Shown here: piece after piece, positions 8,517 to 17,467 of the stretch | Layout: the number at the start of each line of letters is the position of its first letter | How positions within the stretch are numbered: the first letter of the stretch is position 1 | DNA from: Streptomyces sp. NBC_00620 | GTDB lineage: Bacteria; Actinomycetota; Actinomycetes; Streptomycetales; Streptomycetaceae | NCBI RefSeq assembly: GCF_026341825.1 | Contig: NZ_JAPENY010000002.1 | Location: 2,203,001-2,267,000, forward strand | Reading direction: 5' to 3' | Length of the DNA stretch: 64,000 bases | Translations under genes and position numbers: made by a program | Notes under the pieces: model-generated | What the model was told of the DNA's origin: nothing | The model's database searches: none | What the model saw: only the letters and a program-made list of their open reading frames with translations

Positions 8517-9517
8517 CGGATACGTCCTTTCAGCAGCAGGTCGAGGGCGTTGCCCCCGGCGACGGCGGCACGGTCGGCCGGTGACAGGCCGGCGGCGTCC
8601 AGCCTCGCCACCGGATTGTCGACCCCCATGTCGAACGGGAAGTCCGTGCCGAGGACGACCCGGTCCACGCCGACCTCCTCGACGAGAGCGCGCAGGGCGC
8701 GCGGGGTGTAGACCAGCGCGTCGAACCACATCCGCTTCAGATACGCGCTCGGCGGCTCGGCGCAGCCCCGCGCGTCCTCACGTACGTGCCAGGCGTGGTC
8801 CGAGCGGCCGATGTACGTCGGGAGATAGCCCCCGCCGTGCGCGGCCACCAGCTTGAGGCGCGGGAAGCGGTCCAGGACGCCGGTGAAGATGAGATGCGAC
8901 AGAGCGACCGTCGTCTCCACGGGCTGGCCGACCGTGTTGCCCAGGTAGTGGCCGGCCAGCCGCTCGCCGAGCGAGCAGCCCCAGGGGTGCACGAACACGA
9001 CGGCGCCCAGCTCCTCGGCCTTCTGCCACACCGCGTCGTGCGCCGGGTCGGCGAGTTCCCGGCCGTCGACGGTGGTGGACACGCTGATCCCGTACAGGCC
9101 GTACTCGGTGACCGCCCTGTCGAGCAGCGCGACGGCGAGGTCGGGGTGCTGAAGCGGGACCGTGCCCAGGCCGTACAGCCGCTCGGGTGCGTTGGCGCAG
9201 TGCGCGGCCACCGCCTCGTTGACGGTACGGGCCAGGCGTACGGCGAGATCCTCGTCCGCCCAGTAGTGGTGCATCGGCATCGGGCCGACCACCTGGATGT
9301 CGACTCCCATCGCGTCCAGGTCGGCAAGCCGGACGGTGACGTCCGTCAACTTGGGCGCCAGGCACTGGAGTTGGGCGCGATTGACGGTGAGTGACGCGGA
9401 GGAGTGCGCCCGCTGTTCGGCTGCCAGCTCGGCGGCGAGGCCCGGAGTTCCCGCGCAGAGCGCGTCGGCGGCGGGGACCGCGAGATGGCCGTGGAAGTCC
9501 ACGACGGGAGTGCTCAT
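8513..9517 (-). CDS. Amidohydrolase family protein (ACMSD/gamma-resorcylate decarboxylase-like)
   Basis: 334-residue TIM-barrel amidohydrolase. It starts at ATG 9517, which overlaps the monooxygenase stop. Metal ligands visible are DFHGH (H9, H11), VHPWG, AAHGGG and GTDFPFDMG, in the order seen in the amidohydrolase-2 family, which includes ACMS decarboxylase and resorcylate decarboxylases. That relationship suggests non-oxidative decarboxylation of an aromatic or muconate-type acid. The open frame reaches 10528 only because it runs antisense-free through the neighbouring gene in another frame. It is tightly coupled on both sides by ATGA overlaps. Confidence 0.9.
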   Translation of the reverse strand: MSTPVVDFHGHLAVPAADALCAGTPGLAAELAAEQRAHSSASLTVNRAQLQCLAPKLTDVTVRLADLDAMGVDIQVVGPMPMHHYWADEDLAVRLARTVNEAVAAHCANAPERLYGLGTVPLQHPDLAVALLDRAVTEYGLYGISVSTTVDGRELADPAHDAVWQKAEELGAVVFVHPWGCSLGERLAGHYLGNTVGQPVETTVALSHLIFTGVLDRFPRLKLVAAHGGGYLPTYIGRSDHAWHVREDARGCAEPPSAYLKRMWFDALVYTPRALRALVEEVGVDRVVLGTDFPFDMGVDNPVARLDAAGLSPADRAAVAGGNALDLLLKGRIR

Positions 9518-10638
9518 GCCGCCGCCGTCAGATAGTCCAGGGTCTCTGACATGATCCGTCCGGGGTCGGCGCCCGGCGTGTCGGGGTGGATCTCCCAGTC
9601 GGCGAGGCGCAGCGAGTTCTCCAGGACGACTCGCACCCGGGGCAGCCGGCGCGCCATGAACGTGTCGAGTGCCTGGTCGAGCGGCTCGGCACCGGTGACC
9701 AGTTCCGCGAGTACGACCGCGTCCTCCGCGCACATCGCCGCGCCCTGGGCGATGAGCGGCGGGCAGGCGTGCGCCGCGTCGCCGATGATCACCGTCCGGC
9801 CGCGGTGCCAGGGCTCGTCGACGAGGATCGCCTCGATCCACCGGTAGTCGACCGCCGTGTCCTCGGGCAGCGAGGCGAGGATCTTGCCCCAGACGCCCCC
9901 GTACCCGGCGCCGCGCTCTCGCAGTAGCGACAGGGGAGCGCGCGGCCCGATCAGCGAGGCGTCCAGGTTCTCGTCGAGGAGATAGGCGTAGCACTGGTCC
10001 GCCGAGATGGGGGAGTAGCCGGCCTTGTAGCGCGGGCCGCCGTAGTAGACCTCGGCGCAGTCCATCTCGGCCGGGCGCTCCGCGACCACCCGGAAGATCG
10101 ACATGCCGACCGTACGGGGCTCGGTGGTGATGCCGATCAGCGAGCGCATCGCGGAGTTGATGCCGTCGGCGCCCACCACCAGGTCGTAGCGTCCGGCGGA
10201 ACCGTCGGTGAAGGTGACGTCCACGTGATCGGCGGACTGGTCGAGCTTCTCGACGCTCAGTCCGAGGCGGACCCGCACCCCGTGCGCGTACACCGCGTCG
10301 CACAGCGCGTTCTGCAGGTCCGAGCGCAGCGCGCCCGCCGTCGACGGGAGTTCGTCGCCGCCGGTGTGCGGGGTGGGCAGCTCCGCGATCAGGCCGCCGT
10401 CGGCCCGGCGCAGCCGCATCCGGTCGAAGGGGACGGCGCGGGCGAGCACCCGGTCCAGTACGCCGACGGAGCGCAGCGCCTTGAGGGCGTTGCCCTGGAT
10501 GGTGATGCCGTGGCCCACACCGAACCACTGGGGCGCTATCTCGGCGAGCTCGACCTCGACGCCGCGCTGGGCGAGTGCGAGGGACAGCACGCTTCCGGTG
10601 ATGCCGCCGCCGACGACGAGCACCTTCTGTACGGGCAT
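9514..10638 (-). CDS. FAD-dependent aromatic-type monooxygenase (UbiH/PHBH-like)
   Basis: 374-residue class A flavoprotein hydroxylase. It has the GGGITG dinucleotide motif in VLVVGGGITGSVLSLAL at the N-terminus, the GADGIN segment and the late GDAAHACPP FAD-binding motif. Family enzymes use NAD(P)H and O2 to hydroxylate activated aromatic rings. ATG at 10638 with AAGGA upstream; the start falls 8 bp beyond a 42-bp tandem duplication. It probably carries out the ring-activation step upstream of extradiol cleavage by the VOC enzyme of the opposite arm (inference). Confidence 0.9.
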   Translation of the reverse strand: MPVQKVLVVGGGITGSVLSLALAQRGVEVELAEIAPQWFGVGHGITIQGNALKALRSVGVLDRVLARAVPFDRMRLRRADGGLIAELPTPHTGGDELPSTAGALRSDLQNALCDAVYAHGVRVRLGLSVEKLDQSADHVDVTFTDGSAGRYDLVVGADGINSAMRSLIGITTEPRTVGMSIFRVVAERPAEMDCAEVYYGGPRYKAGYSPISADQCYAYLLDENLDASLIGPRAPLSLLRERGAGYGGVWGKILASLPEDTAVDYRWIEAILVDEPWHRGRTVIIGDAAHACPPLIAQGAAMCAEDAVVLAELVTGAEPLDQALDTFMARRLPRVRVVLENSLRLADWEIHPDTPGADPGRIMSETLDYLTAAA

Positions 10639-10645
10639 GGGCGAT

Positions 10646-10729
10646 CCTTGCGAACGTAGAAGAGGGGGAGTGGCGCGGTCAGCCGGCCCTTGCGAACGTA
10701 GAAGAGGAGGAGTGGCGCGGTCAGCCGGC
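10646..10729. repeat. 42-bp tandem duplication at the ABM/monooxygenase junction
   Basis: Two adjacent 42-bp copies (10646-10687 and 10688-10729) share CCTTGCGAACGTAGAAGAGG and continue through GGAGTGGCGCGGTCAGCC, with one clear base difference. The right copy holds the ABM stop codon and last codons; the left copy supplies the sequence just before the monooxygenase ribosome binding site. Confidence 0.85.
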
Positions 10730-11026
10730 GAAGCGGTCGCCGAGCAGCCGGAAGTGCCCGACCGACGGTGGCTCGGCGAAGAACGGGCCGACCAGCGCCC
10801 GCCACCGCTGGAAGCGCTCCGACTCGCGGAATCCCACGGTGTGGGCCTCGACCGACTCCCAGCCGACCAGCAGCAGAAACGTCTGTGGCCGCTCCTCGCA
10901 GCGCAGCAGCTCGGTCCAGCGGAAGCCGTCGGCCTCGGCGAGCACCTCGCGCGCCTTCTCGAAGACGGCCTCGAAGTCCCTTTCACGGCCGGCCACCACG
11001 GTCAGCTCGGCATGCTCGACGATCAC
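10721..11026 (-). CDS. Antibiotic biosynthesis monooxygenase (ABM) domain protein
   Basis: 101-residue ferredoxin-like alpha/beta-barrel protein starting VIVEHAELTV, with FEAVFEKAREVL and a conserved central SVEAH. ATG at 11032 abuts GAGGAG with no spacing, whereas the in-frame GTG at 11026 has a 6-bp spacing and gives the usual family N-terminus, so GTG is preferred. ABM proteins are cofactor-free oxygenases, or act as small accessory proteins in quinone or polyketide metabolism. As the first gene of the leftward arm it may oxidise a quinol or assist the neighbouring flavin monooxygenase. Confidence 0.82.
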   Translation of the reverse strand: MIVEHAELTVVAGRERDFEAVFEKAREVLAEADGFRWTELLRCEERPQTFLLLVGWESVEAHTVGFRESERFQRWRALVGPFFAEPPSVGHFRLLGDRFAG

Positions 11027-11255
11027 GCGCATCTCCTCGGGTCAGACGGTGCTCCGAGCCTGCTGGGAGGCCGGATGCAGGGTCAACGGATCGAGGCATC
11101 GGCAAGGGGCACGTCATCCATCCCGTACGACGATGGGCCGCTGATCACGGGGCGCCCGGGGCCCTGATGCCAGGCATCGCGGATCGCTATTTCCGCCGCA
11201 CCCCGTGCGGTGCCTAGCGTCGGTGACACGCCACCCATCCCCGCGAGGAGCACCC
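11027..11255. promoter_or_regulatory. Divergent promoter region of the two catabolic arms
   Basis: 229 bp separate the ABM start (leftward) from the FAH start (rightward), so both arms must be initiated here. GC-rich inverted segments exist (for example around 11140-11165), but I see no copy of the 5150-5180 inverted repeat and no convincing -35/-10 pair. Confidence 0.5.
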
Positions 11256-12224
11256 GTGCCCGACCGACTCCCCACCCATACCGGACCGTTCGCGCTCGGC
11301 ACCTTCGCAGCCGACGGATTCGGCGCCTTCCCGGGCCTCGTCGTCGGGCGGAGAGTACGCAGCCTCTCCGATCTGGCGCCGTCCGTGCGGGCGGTCGTCG
11401 AGGACTGGGACGTCCTCTTCCCCCGTCTGGAGCTCCTCGCCGTCGAGCCGGACGACAGCTGGTACGACCTCGCCGATCTTCGCGTCCTCGCCCCCGTCGA
11501 GCCCGGCCAGATCCTGCAGAGCGGCGCCAACTACCGCAAGCATGTGGTCGATCTGGTCGCCGCCGAGAAGGAGAGCGTGCACGGCGCCACACCCGAGGAA
11601 GCGCGTGCCGACGCCGAGGAAATGATGGACGAACGGATCCGCAGCGGCGTCCCGTACGTCTTCCTCGGCTCGCCGCGCGCGATCTGCGGCCCGTACGACG
11701 ACGTGGTGCTCCCTGTACTCGGCGAACAGCACGACTGGGAACTCGAACTCGCCCTGGTCATCGGCAAGTCGGGCAAGAACATCCCCGCCGAGGAGGCCAT
11801 GGAGTACGTCGCCGCGTACACCATCTGCAACGACCTCACGACCCGCGACCGGCTCTACCGGCCCGACCTGAAGGCCATCGGCACCGACTGGTTCACCGCC
11901 AAGAACGCCGACACCTTCCTGCCGACCGGGCCCTTCCTGGTGCCGGCCGCCTTCGCCGGGGATCCCTCCGACCTGCGGATCACCCTGCGCCACAACGGAG
12001 TTGTCCGGCAGGACGAGTCCACCAAGGACATGATCTTCGACATCCCGAGGCTCATCGCGTACGTCTCCACGACCACCACCCTGCTCCCCGGCGACCTGCT
12101 GCTCACCGGCTCCCCGGCAGGCAACGGAGCGCACTGGGGTGTCTTCCTCAAGCCCGGGGACGTCGTGGAGTCGGAGATCACGGGCCTGGGTCACCAGCGC
12201 AACACCGTCAGGAGCCACGCATGA
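11256..12224 (+). CDS. Fumarylacetoacetate hydrolase (FAH) family protein
   Basis: 322 residues, GTG start at 11256 with GAGGAG seven bases upstream. QSGANYRKHVVDL and the metal ligands ELE in DWELELALVIG, plus the aspartates in CNDLTTRD, identify the FAH fold; LLTGSPAGNG is the usual late motif. Members include 2-hydroxyhepta-2,4-diene-1,7-dioate isomerase and acylpyruvate hydrolases, which process products of meta ring cleavage. It is first in the rightward arm and overlaps the dioxygenase start (ATGA), so hydrolysis of the dioxygenase product is a reasonable inference. Confidence 0.92.
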   Translation: MPDRLPTHTGPFALGTFAADGFGAFPGLVVGRRVRSLSDLAPSVRAVVEDWDVLFPRLELLAVEPDDSWYDLADLRVLAPVEPGQILQSGANYRKHVVDLVAAEKESVHGATPEEARADAEEMMDERIRSGVPYVFLGSPRAICGPYDDVVLPVLGEQHDWELELALVIGKSGKNIPAEEAMEYVAAYTICNDLTTRDRLYRPDLKAIGTDWFTAKNADTFLPTGPFLVPAAFAGDPSDLRITLRHNGVVRQDESTKDMIFDIPRLIAYVSTTTTLLPGDLLLTGSPAGNGAHWGVFLKPGDVVESEITGLGHQRNTVRSHA

Positions 12225-13156
12225 GCTTCCAGCCGATCACCCATCTGCGCCATGTCGACCTGGCCGTACCGGACTTCGCCGCGCAGCGCGCCTTCTACGG
12301 CAGCACCTGGGGCCTGACCGAGGTCGCGAACGACAGCGGTATCGCGTTCTTCGCCGCGGAGGGCAGCCCCGAGCAGTACATCGTCCGGATCCGCGAGGAC
12401 GAGCGGAAGCGGATGGACCTGGTCGCGTTCGGCGCGGTCTCGCCGGCCGCCGTGGACGAGCTGCATGTACGGCTCGGCCGGGCCGGGATCCAACTCATCG
12501 GCGAACCAGAGGTGTTGGACACCCCGGGAGGCGGATACGGATTCCGTTTCTTCGACCCGGACGGCCGGGTCGTCGAGGTGTCCGCGGACGTCGAGACCCG
12601 TACCCACCGCAGGATCGAGGAACGCGAGGCGATCCCCGTCCGGCTGTCGCACTGCGTGGTCAACTCCCAGGACCCGGAAGGGTTGCGGGACTTCTACGTC
12701 CAGCACCTCGGGTTCCGGCTCACCGACACCCTGTACTCGACGCACATGGGCGACCTCATGTACTTCCTGCGGTGCAGCCCCCTGCACCACTCCTTCGCCA
12801 TCGCGCGCGGCCCCCATGTCTCCCTGCACCACGCCTCGTTCGAGATGCGCGGGGTCGAGGAGTACATGCGCGGCACCGGGCGCGCGCTGCGCGCCGGGAC
12901 CCGCCTCACCTGGGGACCTGGCCGCCATCTCGCGGGCGACAACACCTTCTCCTACTTCCACGACCCGCACGGCAACACCGTCGAGTACACGACCGAACTC
13001 GCCGTTCTCGAAGAGGACTTGTGGCACCCCGGCCGCCATGACGTCGACGATCCGGTCACCCAGGACCAGTGGGGCACCGCCGACCCGATGAGCGAGTCGG
13101 TCGCCAAGGAGCAGTTCAACGACCCGGACGTGCTGTTCGTCGCTCCGCCGGTCTGA
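12221..13156 (+). CDS. VOC-family extradiol dioxygenase (catechol 2,3-dioxygenase-like)
   Basis: 311 residues forming two vicinal-oxygen-chelate modules. Candidate Fe(II) ligands lie in the C-terminal module: His in VRLSHCVVN, His in the HHSF/HVSLHH stretch, and Glu in HGNTVEYTTE, the order expected for type I extradiol dioxygenases. The N-terminal module starts THLRHVDLAVPD. It would cleave a catechol-like ring next to the hydroxyls. The start overlaps the FAH stop by 4 bp. This enzyme is the strongest indication that the cluster degrades an aromatic compound by meta-cleavage; the ring substrate is unknown. Confidence 0.9.
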   Translation: MSFQPITHLRHVDLAVPDFAAQRAFYGSTWGLTEVANDSGIAFFAAEGSPEQYIVRIREDERKRMDLVAFGAVSPAAVDELHVRLGRAGIQLIGEPEVLDTPGGGYGFRFFDPDGRVVEVSADVETRTHRRIEEREAIPVRLSHCVVNSQDPEGLRDFYVQHLGFRLTDTLYSTHMGDLMYFLRCSPLHHSFAIARGPHVSLHHASFEMRGVEEYMRGTGRALRAGTRLTWGPGRHLAGDNTFSYFHDPHGNTVEYTTELAVLEEDLWHPGRHDVDDPVTQDQWGTADPMSESVAKEQFNDPDVLFVAPPV

Positions 13157-13184
13157 TCCGACTACCCCCAGAAGGGCCGCAGTT

Positions 13185-14486
13185 GTGGCAACGATACTGA
13201 AGCAGGCCGTCCCGAAGGCCGAGGTCACCGCCTCGCTCGACCTGGTGCGCGAGACCGTGACGGGCGTCATCGCGGACATCCGCGAGCGCGGTGACGACGC
13301 CGTGCGCGCGTACTCCGAGAAGTTCGACAAGTGGAGCCCCGACTCCTTCCGGCTCTCCGCCGAGGAGATCGAGAAGATCGTCGCCTCGATCCCGCGGCAG
13401 GTGATCGACGACATCCGGTTCGTGCAGGACCAGGTGCGCTCCTTCGCCCGCCACCAGCTCGACTCCATGGGCGAGTTCGAGGTGGAGACACTGCCGGGCG
13501 TGCGGCTCGGGCAGAAGCACATCCCGGTGCGGGCGGCGGGCGCGTACATACCCGGTGGCCGCTACCCGCTGACCGCGTCCGCGCACATGACCATCGTGAC
13601 GGCGAAGGTCGCCGGCGTCCCGCGCGTCGTCGCCTGTACGCCGCCGATCCACGGCGAGATCCCGGCGGCCACCGTCGCCGCCGCGCACCTCGCGGGCGCG
13701 GACGAGATCTGGCTGCTCGGCGGGGTGCAGGCCGTCGCCGCGATGGCCGTCGGCACCGACACCATGCGGCCGGTCAACCTGATCGCCGGGCCCGGCAACG
13801 CGTACGTCGCCGAGGCGAAGCGGCAGCTCTTCGGCGAGATCGGGATCGACCTGTTCGCGGGCCCGACCGAGATCCTGGTCCTGGCCGACGACGCCGCGGA
13901 CCCTTTCGTCTGCGCAGTCGACCTGCTCTCCCAGGCCGAGCACGGACCCGACTCCCCGGCCGTCCTCATCACCACCTCCCGGGAGGTGGCCGAGAAGACC
14001 ATCGCCGAAGTGGAGCGCCTCCTGCCCGGCATGCCCACGCGTGACTTCGCCGGGCCCGCCTGGCGCGACCACGGGCAGGTGCACGTCGTGGACACCGTCG
14101 ACGAGATGTACGCACTCGCCGACGAGTTCGCCTTCGAACACGTGGAGGTCCTGACGGCCGAGCCGAGGCTGGCGCTGACGCGCATGTCCCAGTACGGCGC
14201 TCTCTTCCTCGGCGAGGGCACCTGTGTGTCGTTCGGCGACAAGGTCATCGGGACGAACCATGTGCTCCCCACACGTGGTGCCGCCCGCTACACCGGCGGT
14301 CTGTGGGTGGGGAAGTACCTCAAGACGGTGACGTATCAGGAGGTCACCGACACCGGGTCGCAGGAACTGCTCGGCCGGCTGTGCGGGCGTGCCTCGCGTG
14401 TCGAGCTGTTCGAGGGACACGCCCGCTCCGGTGACGTACGGGCCGCGAAGGCCGCGGGCGACGAGTTGCCCTGGAACGGCGCATGA
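13185..14486 (+). CDS. Histidinol dehydrogenase-family (HisD-like) alcohol dehydrogenase
   Basis: 433 residues with GTG start at 13185. PGGRYPLTASAHM, LAGPGN-like NLIAGPGNAYVAEAKRQL, FAGPTEILVLAD and QAEHGPDS are HisD-family motifs that include Zn2+ and NAD+ contacts. The context is catabolic and no other his gene is present. HisD paralogues of this kind oxidise substrates such as sulfopropanediol twice, to the acid. It probably oxidises a hydroxymethyl or alcohol group of a pathway intermediate to the carboxylate, not histidinol. It overlaps the next SDR gene (ATGA). Confidence 0.88.
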   Translation: MATILKQAVPKAEVTASLDLVRETVTGVIADIRERGDDAVRAYSEKFDKWSPDSFRLSAEEIEKIVASIPRQVIDDIRFVQDQVRSFARHQLDSMGEFEVETLPGVRLGQKHIPVRAAGAYIPGGRYPLTASAHMTIVTAKVAGVPRVVACTPPIHGEIPAATVAAAHLAGADEIWLLGGVQAVAAMAVGTDTMRPVNLIAGPGNAYVAEAKRQLFGEIGIDLFAGPTEILVLADDAADPFVCAVDLLSQAEHGPDSPAVLITTSREVAEKTIAEVERLLPGMPTRDFAGPAWRDHGQVHVVDTVDEMYALADEFAFEHVEVLTAEPRLALTRMSQYGALFLGEGTCVSFGDKVIGTNHVLPTRGAARYTGGLWVGKYLKTVTYQEVTDTGSQELLGRLCGRASRVELFEGHARSGDVRAAKAAGDELPWNGA

Positions 14487-15253
14487 CACTGCGCGGGCGT
14501 ACGGCGCTGATCACGGGCGGCGGCGGACCGCTGGGGCGGGCCTTCGCACTCGCCCTGGCGGGATCCGGCGCCCGGGTGATCCTCGTCGGCAGGAGCGAAC
14601 AGGCCCTCACGGACGCGGCGACCCGTGTGGTGAAGGAGGGCGGCCGGGCTCGTGCGGCGGTGTGTGACGTCTCCGATCCTGAGTCGGTGAGCGCGCTGGC
14701 CACCGAACTCATCGACGAGGACGTGTCGTTGCTCGTCAACAACGCTGGCGTCGCGGGCCCGGTCAAGCCGCTCACCGACATCGATCCGGACGAGTGGGAC
14801 GACGTGTTCGCGGCCAACGTACGCGGGGTGTACCTGCTGTGCCGGGCCTTCCTGCCGCCGATGATCGAGGCCGGGCACGGCGACATCGTGAACATTGCAT
14901 CCGTGAGCGGCAAACGGCCGCTGCTCAACCGGACCCCGTACACCGCGTCCAAGATGGCGCTCCTCGGCCTGACCCGGACCCTGGCGGGAGAGGTCGGACC
15001 GTACGGCGTCTCCGTCAACTCCCTGTCTCCGGGGCCGGTTCGGGGTCCGCGCATGGACCGCAACTTCCGTCTGACCGCCGAGCTGACCGGCACCACAGTC
15101 GAGGCCGCCGAGCAGGACTTCGCCTCCCGCGCGGCCCTGAACCGGCTGGTGGAGGAGGACGAGGTCGCCCGGGCGCTGGTGGCGATGCTCGCCATGCCGG
15201 GCTTGTGCGGAGCGGACATCGATCTGTCGGCGGGGATGATCGCACCCGCCTGA
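14483..15253 (+). CDS. SDR-family oxidoreductase (3-oxoacyl-ACP reductase-like)
   Basis: 256-residue classical SDR: TGGGGPLG cofactor motif near residue 12, VNNAG, a serine in NIASVSGKRP, YTASK catalytic pair and SLSPGPVRGPRMD after it. It starts at an ATG overlapping the HisD-like stop, so the rightward arm forms one transcript ending at the hairpin at 15273. The C-terminal GADIDLSAGMIAPA replaces the usual DGG motif. It is likely to interconvert an alcohol and a ketone in the pathway. It is only distantly similar to the SDR of the other arm. Confidence 0.88.
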   Translation: MTLRGRTALITGGGGPLGRAFALALAGSGARVILVGRSEQALTDAATRVVKEGGRARAAVCDVSDPESVSALATELIDEDVSLLVNNAGVAGPVKPLTDIDPDEWDDVFAANVRGVYLLCRAFLPPMIEAGHGDIVNIASVSGKRPLLNRTPYTASKMALLGLTRTLAGEVGPYGVSVNSLSPGPVRGPRMDRNFRLTAELTGTTVEAAEQDFASRAALNRLVEEDEVARALVAMLAMPGLCGADIDLSAGMIAPA

Positions 15254-15272
15254 CCGGATGCTCCAACCCGAC

Positions 15273-15309
15273 GGCGGGGCGGGTGACTTCGGTCGCCCAC
15301 CCCGCCTTT
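15273..15309 (+). terminator. TTCG-loop hairpin terminator of the rightward arm
   Basis: A 15-bp GC-rich stem (GGCGGGGCGGGTGAC at 15273-15287, GTCGCCCACCCCGCC at 15292-15306) closes on a TTCG tetraloop and is followed by TTT. It lies 20 bp after the SDR stop. Confidence 0.8.
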
Positions 15310-15536
15310 CCGCATGCCCTGTGGGCACTCTGTGTGACCGCCATGAAGCGGGCGGCCTGATCCGAAGCATCGGGCTCCGATATGCGTGTGCACGGCTCCT
15401 GTTCCCCGGTGTGCAGGGCTGATTCACTCCCTCGTGCGCACCTTCGGTGCCTCGGCCCGAGCCCTCGCCACCCTGTATCCGGCGGCCGGCCGGTCACCCT
15501 GCGCGACGGCGTACTCGAACCCTCGGAAGGCATGCA

Positions 15537-17444
15537 ATGACGCTGATCACCCGACGCTCGATCCTGATCGCAGGCACCGCCACGGCCGGCGCCCTGCTGG
15601 TCCCGGTGGCCTCGGCCACCGCCGCGCCGACAAGAATCGCGTCCGGCACGAAGATCTCGGTCGGCTCCGGCGAGACGTACGAACTCTCCGCCACCACGCG
15701 CCTGAGCGAGCTGTCCATCGCCGAAGGCGGCAGGATCACCGCGCCCGACGGCTACAGCGTCACGCTGACCGTCGACGGTGTGGAGACCGGCCAACTCCTC
15801 ACCGAGACGGGCGGAACCGAGACGCTCATCTCGGCCGGCACGTATCGAGGTGCCGTCGTCCTCACTGTCGCGGAGGCCAACGCGGTGACGTACGAGACCC
15901 TCACGTTCCCGTTCCGGCAGGCCGTCTACGTCGGCGCCGACGGCGTGGTGACCGCGAAGTCGGTCCTCAGTAGCGTGCGCGGAGGCAAACTCACCAACAC
16001 CCTCGCCAAAGGCGTCGCCATCACCTCGACCGGCGAGTGCTTTGACGGCGTCTTCGTGCAGAACGCCAGTTATACGCTCCAGAAGCCCGTCATCTCCCTG
16101 ACAGGCAACGGCCGTTGCGACTTCGCGGGCTACGGCGCCGCGGTCGTAGGCACCGGCTCGTCCACCACGCTCGTCGTGGACGGCGCCCGGATAGCGACCA
16201 AGGGCGTGGTCCGCACCACCGTCATCGCCAACGACGGCGCCAACGTCATCGTGAAGAACTCCGAGCTCCGGGCGAGGAACGGCGTCCTGCCCGCCGACTA
16301 CCAGGCGACCGTGGAGACCCCGTACATGGAGTCGGTGCCCTGGATGCTCGGCCTCGACGGCAACGTCCGCGCCACCAACCTGATCGGCGCGAACACCAAG
16401 GCCACGTACATCAACTCCTCGGTGTTCTCGGAGACTTGGGGAGCCCTGTCGGTGGAGGGCGGTCGCGGCCTCCAACTGACGGCGATCAACAGCAGTGTCG
16501 GCAACACGGGCACGTACGGCTACGGCACGTACGCCATCGGGGATGCCACCGTCCGGGTCCTCGGCTCGCGGTTCGACGTCGGCAGCTACGCGACGATCAT
16601 CGCGGGCCCCGCCGCCTCGGTCCACTACGGAGACAGCACCCGGGCAGCCGTCGCGGAACTCAACTCCTCGCTCGGACTCGGGCTGAGCGCAGCCGAGTTG
16701 GCCGCGCTCCCGGTCCGGAACACGGTCGTCAACTCGGGCCACTTCGGCTACATGTTCTTCGGCGCGGGCGCGCTGAAGCTCGACGGTGGCACGGTCGTCA
16801 ACTCCGAGAAGGCCACCTTCCTCAACAAGGGGCAGCAGACCGCGATCACCGTGGACGGCTCCGGCGGGGCCCGGCTCAACCCGCGCAACGGGATCATCCT
16901 GCAGATGATCGAGCTCGACGACCCGGGACCGGTGAACGTCGACGGCAAGATGCTCAACACCGGCGTCTACACCGAGCCCACGGGCGACCCGACGAAGGAC
17001 TCCGCCTTCGACGTGACCGCCGTCCACCCCGCCGACGGCGCCGCCACCTTCAGCTCCATCGCCCTGAAGGGCGACTTCTACAACGGCATGCGCAAGGGCA
17101 AGAACATGGTCCTCACCTTCGAGGACTCCACCGTCCAGGGCGTCATCTCGGCGACCGGGGCCAAGCACCACGTCAGCACGATCGACGCCTCGAACTTCTA
17201 CGAGCTGGGTGAGGTCACCAACACCGTGCAGCCCGCCGTCAACAACGGTGTGGTCGTGCAGTTGAACAGCGGCTCGGCCTGGACGGTGACCGGCACGTCG
17301 TACCTGACCAAGCTGGCCCTCGCAGCCGGTGCGGCCGTGCGTGCGCCGCGCGGCAAGTCCGTGACCATGACGGTCGACGGCACGGCGACCGCCGTCGAGC
17401 CGGGCGGTACCTATTCCGGGGCGATCGTCCTGACCGTTCAGTGA
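15537..17444 (+). CDS. Tat-exported protein, probable right-handed beta-helix
   Basis: 635 residues from ATG 15537 (GGAAGG upstream). The frame is open to 15447, but this start places a twin-arginine signal (TRRSILIAG, R6-R7) at the N-terminus, followed by a hydrophobic stretch and an AxA site near residue 30. The body is rich in short Asn/Gly/Thr/Val repeats typical of pectate-lyase-like parallel beta-helices. The first 110 and last 70 residues share a module: APxGxSVTxTVDG, then GTYxGAxVLTV. This suggests a duplicated capping or wall-interaction domain. No catalytic motif is recognisable; a polysaccharide-directed or surface role is an inference. Confidence 0.75.
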   Translation: MTLITRRSILIAGTATAGALLVPVASATAAPTRIASGTKISVGSGETYELSATTRLSELSIAEGGRITAPDGYSVTLTVDGVETGQLLTETGGTETLISAGTYRGAVVLTVAEANAVTYETLTFPFRQAVYVGADGVVTAKSVLSSVRGGKLTNTLAKGVAITSTGECFDGVFVQNASYTLQKPVISLTGNGRCDFAGYGAAVVGTGSSTTLVVDGARIATKGVVRTTVIANDGANVIVKNSELRARNGVLPADYQATVETPYMESVPWMLGLDGNVRATNLIGANTKATYINSSVFSETWGALSVEGGRGLQLTAINSSVGNTGTYGYGTYAIGDATVRVLGSRFDVGSYATIIAGPAASVHYGDSTRAAVAELNSSLGLGLSAAELAALPVRNTVVNSGHFGYMFFGAGALKLDGGTVVNSEKATFLNKGQQTAITVDGSGGARLNPRNGIILQMIELDDPGPVNVDGKMLNTGVYTEPTGDPTKDSAFDVTAVHPADGAATFSSIALKGDFYNGMRKGKNMVLTFEDSTVQGVISATGAKHHVSTIDASNFYELGEVTNTVQPAVNNGVVVQLNSGSAWTVTGTSYLTKLALAAGAAVRAPRGKSVTMTVDGTATAVEPGGTYSGAIVLTVQ

Positions 17445-17467
17445 GCGATCTCTGACGCCCCACGGGG

